A DNA stretch of 5,957 nt. It comes from DAOUAE01 sp034433795 (GTDB lineage Bacteria > Chloroflexota > UBA6077 > FW602-bin22 > DAOUAE01). Every line of letters starts with the position of its first letter. The first letter of the stretch is position 1. The stretch is from assembly GCA_034433795.1 (NCBI GenBank), contig DAOUAE010000030.1, positions 1 through 5,957 on the forward strand. Direction: 5' to 3'. The notes beneath the pieces were generated by a model, which was given only the letters and a program-made list of their open reading frames with translations, was not told the origin of the DNA and searched no databases. Shown piece after piece: positions 5,484 to 5,957 of this stretch. The translations under genes and the position numbers were made by a program.

Positions 5484-5549
5484 CGGTTCTGGCTCGTGTT
5501 CCGAATCTGGCCGGGCCCGGCGAGCGGGCTGCCGGGTGGGCCTGGAGGG

Positions 5550-5558
5550 ATTGTAGCA
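5550..5558 (-). promoter_or_regulatory. Extended -10 promoter of the pirin/DUF5519 operon
   Basis: On the minus strand TGC-TACAAT (5558-5550) is an extended -10 element; TACAAT matches 5 of 6. There is no good -35, as is common for extended -10 promoters. The start would be near 5543, about 60 nt ahead of GTG 5483. The A/T tract at 5594-5605 falls at about -51 to -62, where an UP element could act. Confidence 0.5.
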
Positions 5559-5593
5559 GACGGTGCGGTGGGCCGCCCAGGGGCCGATGCGAG

Positions 5594-5649
5594 AAAAAAA
5601 TTTTTGCCGTCGATCCCCGGGGGTCTTGCGGGGGACCGGGGGTCGACGG
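5594..5649. promoter_or_regulatory. A7T5 tract plus 14-bp dyad in the divergent pirin/CRISPR control region
   Basis: AAAAAAATTTTT at 5594-5605 is a striking AT block in GC-rich DNA, likely bent and possibly an UP element or host-factor site. Directly beside it, 5607-5620 (CCGTCGATCCCCGG) pairs with 5636-5649 (CCGGGGGTCGACGG) over 14 positions with one G-U pair and a 15-nt loop. The right arm ends at the base before the TATAAT of the array promoter, and the loop holds its -35. It could be a regulator site. Read on the minus strand, it could be a terminator followed by A5T7. Confidence 0.5.
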
Positions 5650-5655
5650 TATAAT
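5626..5655 (+). promoter_or_regulatory. Leader promoter of the CRISPR array
   Basis: TTGCGG (5626-5631, 3 of 6) is followed after 18 bp by a perfect TATAAT at 5650-5655. Transcription would start near 5662, about 36 nt before the first repeat, in the direction that puts ATTGAAAC at the 3' end of each repeat. The short leader at 5656-5697 contains a small palindrome, CCGGTC-C-GACCGG, at 5670-5682. Confidence 0.65.
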
Positions 5656-5697
5656 AGAGCCAGCGAGCCCCGGTCCGACCGGCCCAAAAGGGGTGGG

Positions 5698-5957
5698 GTC
5701 CTAATCGCACCATAGTGGGATTGAAACCGGCCGGATCAGCTTTGCCACTTTACCTTTGCCTCCGTCCTAATCGCACCATAGTGGGATTGAAACCCGTCGC
5801 GCCACGGCCGGATCAGCTTCATTTTGCCTCCGTCCTAATCGCACCATAGTGGGATTGAAACGGACGAGGATGATCGCGTCCCGGACGCGGTCGACCCGTC
5901 CTAATCGCACCATAGTGGGATTGAAACCATCTACGAGGGGCCGGCGGGTGAGGCGCT
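5698..5957 (+). CRISPR. CRISPR array, leader end, four repeats visible and continuing past the window
   Basis: Four identical 30-bp repeats, beginning GTCCTAATCGCACC and ending GTGGGATTGAAAC, lie at 5698-5727, 5764-5793, 5832-5861 and 5898-5927. The spacers are 5728-5763 (36 nt), 5794-5831 (38 nt), 5862-5897 (36 nt) and 5928-5957 (at least 30 nt, cut by the window end). Repeats ending in ATTGAAAC supply an 8-nt 5' handle typical of type I and type III systems. The repeat length and 36-38-nt spacers fit those types rather than type II; the exact subtype cannot be told without cas genes, and none are here. The promoter on the left, with no repeat decay there, marks this as the leader end, where the newest spacers sit. 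Spacers 1 and 2 share sequence (see findings). Confidence 0.98.

Noticed and set aside
4260..5687. A single 475-aa minus-strand protein fusing pirin and DUF5519
   Set aside because: The middle third is out-of-frame Arg/Pro-rich sequence. Pirin similarity moves to other frames and DUF5519 has its own ATG with an excellent ribosome binding site.
5862..5897. Palindrome CGCGTCC-C-GGACGCG inside spacer 3
   Set aside because: It is probably inherited from the protospacer and is not a feature of the array.

Overview
This is a GC-rich bacterial window with GGAGG-type ribosome binding sites. Its mix of genes fits a free-living high-GC bacterium, possibly a thermophilic Chloroflexota: a GsiB-like KGG stress protein, fabI, moeA, a DUF5519 protein, and a CRISPR repeat ending in ATTGAAAC. 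The phylum is an inference from gene content only.

Layout. Positions 1-300 (minus) hold the N-terminus of a membrane-anchored PAS sensor protein, cut by the window edge. Positions 301-726 are non-coding and rich in strong inverted repeats, with a possible promoter and operator for that sensor. Positions 727-1208 carry a broken remnant that looks like the N-terminal half of a GT-B (family 4) glycosyltransferase, with a 19-bp perfect hairpin at its end. Positions 1242-2498 are an intact moeA (molybdenum cofactor insertion). A near-consensus promoter at 2576-2604 then starts a transcript whose first ~140 nt fold into a closed, branched structure (2609-2748). This leader precedes a 109-aa KGG/LEA-like stress protein at 2806-3135, which ends in a textbook terminator. 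On the opposite strand, fabI (3978-3208) converges on that terminator.

Farther right on the minus strand, a pirin gene with two apparent frameshifts (5483-4805) is followed after 50 nt by an intact DUF5519 'luciferase-domain' gene (4754-4260). A divergent control region at about 5543-5697 separates pirin from a CRISPR array that starts at 5698 and leaves the window. It holds an extended -10 promoter for pirin, an A7T5 tract, a 14-bp dyad and a TATAAT promoter facing the array. Four repeats of 30 bp are visible. The two leader-proximal spacers share a 15-mer and a 9-mer, which is unusual for neighbouring spacers. No cas genes are in view.

The genes do not form one pathway; this is a patchwork of housekeeping genes (moeA, fabI), a stress gene and a defence locus. 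The best candidates for something undescribed are the structured leader RNA ahead of the stress gene and the pair of related spacers. All three frameshifts fall in accessory genes, while moeA, fabI, the KGG gene and DUF5519 read cleanly. That favours real decay over poor sequence quality, but does not prove it.
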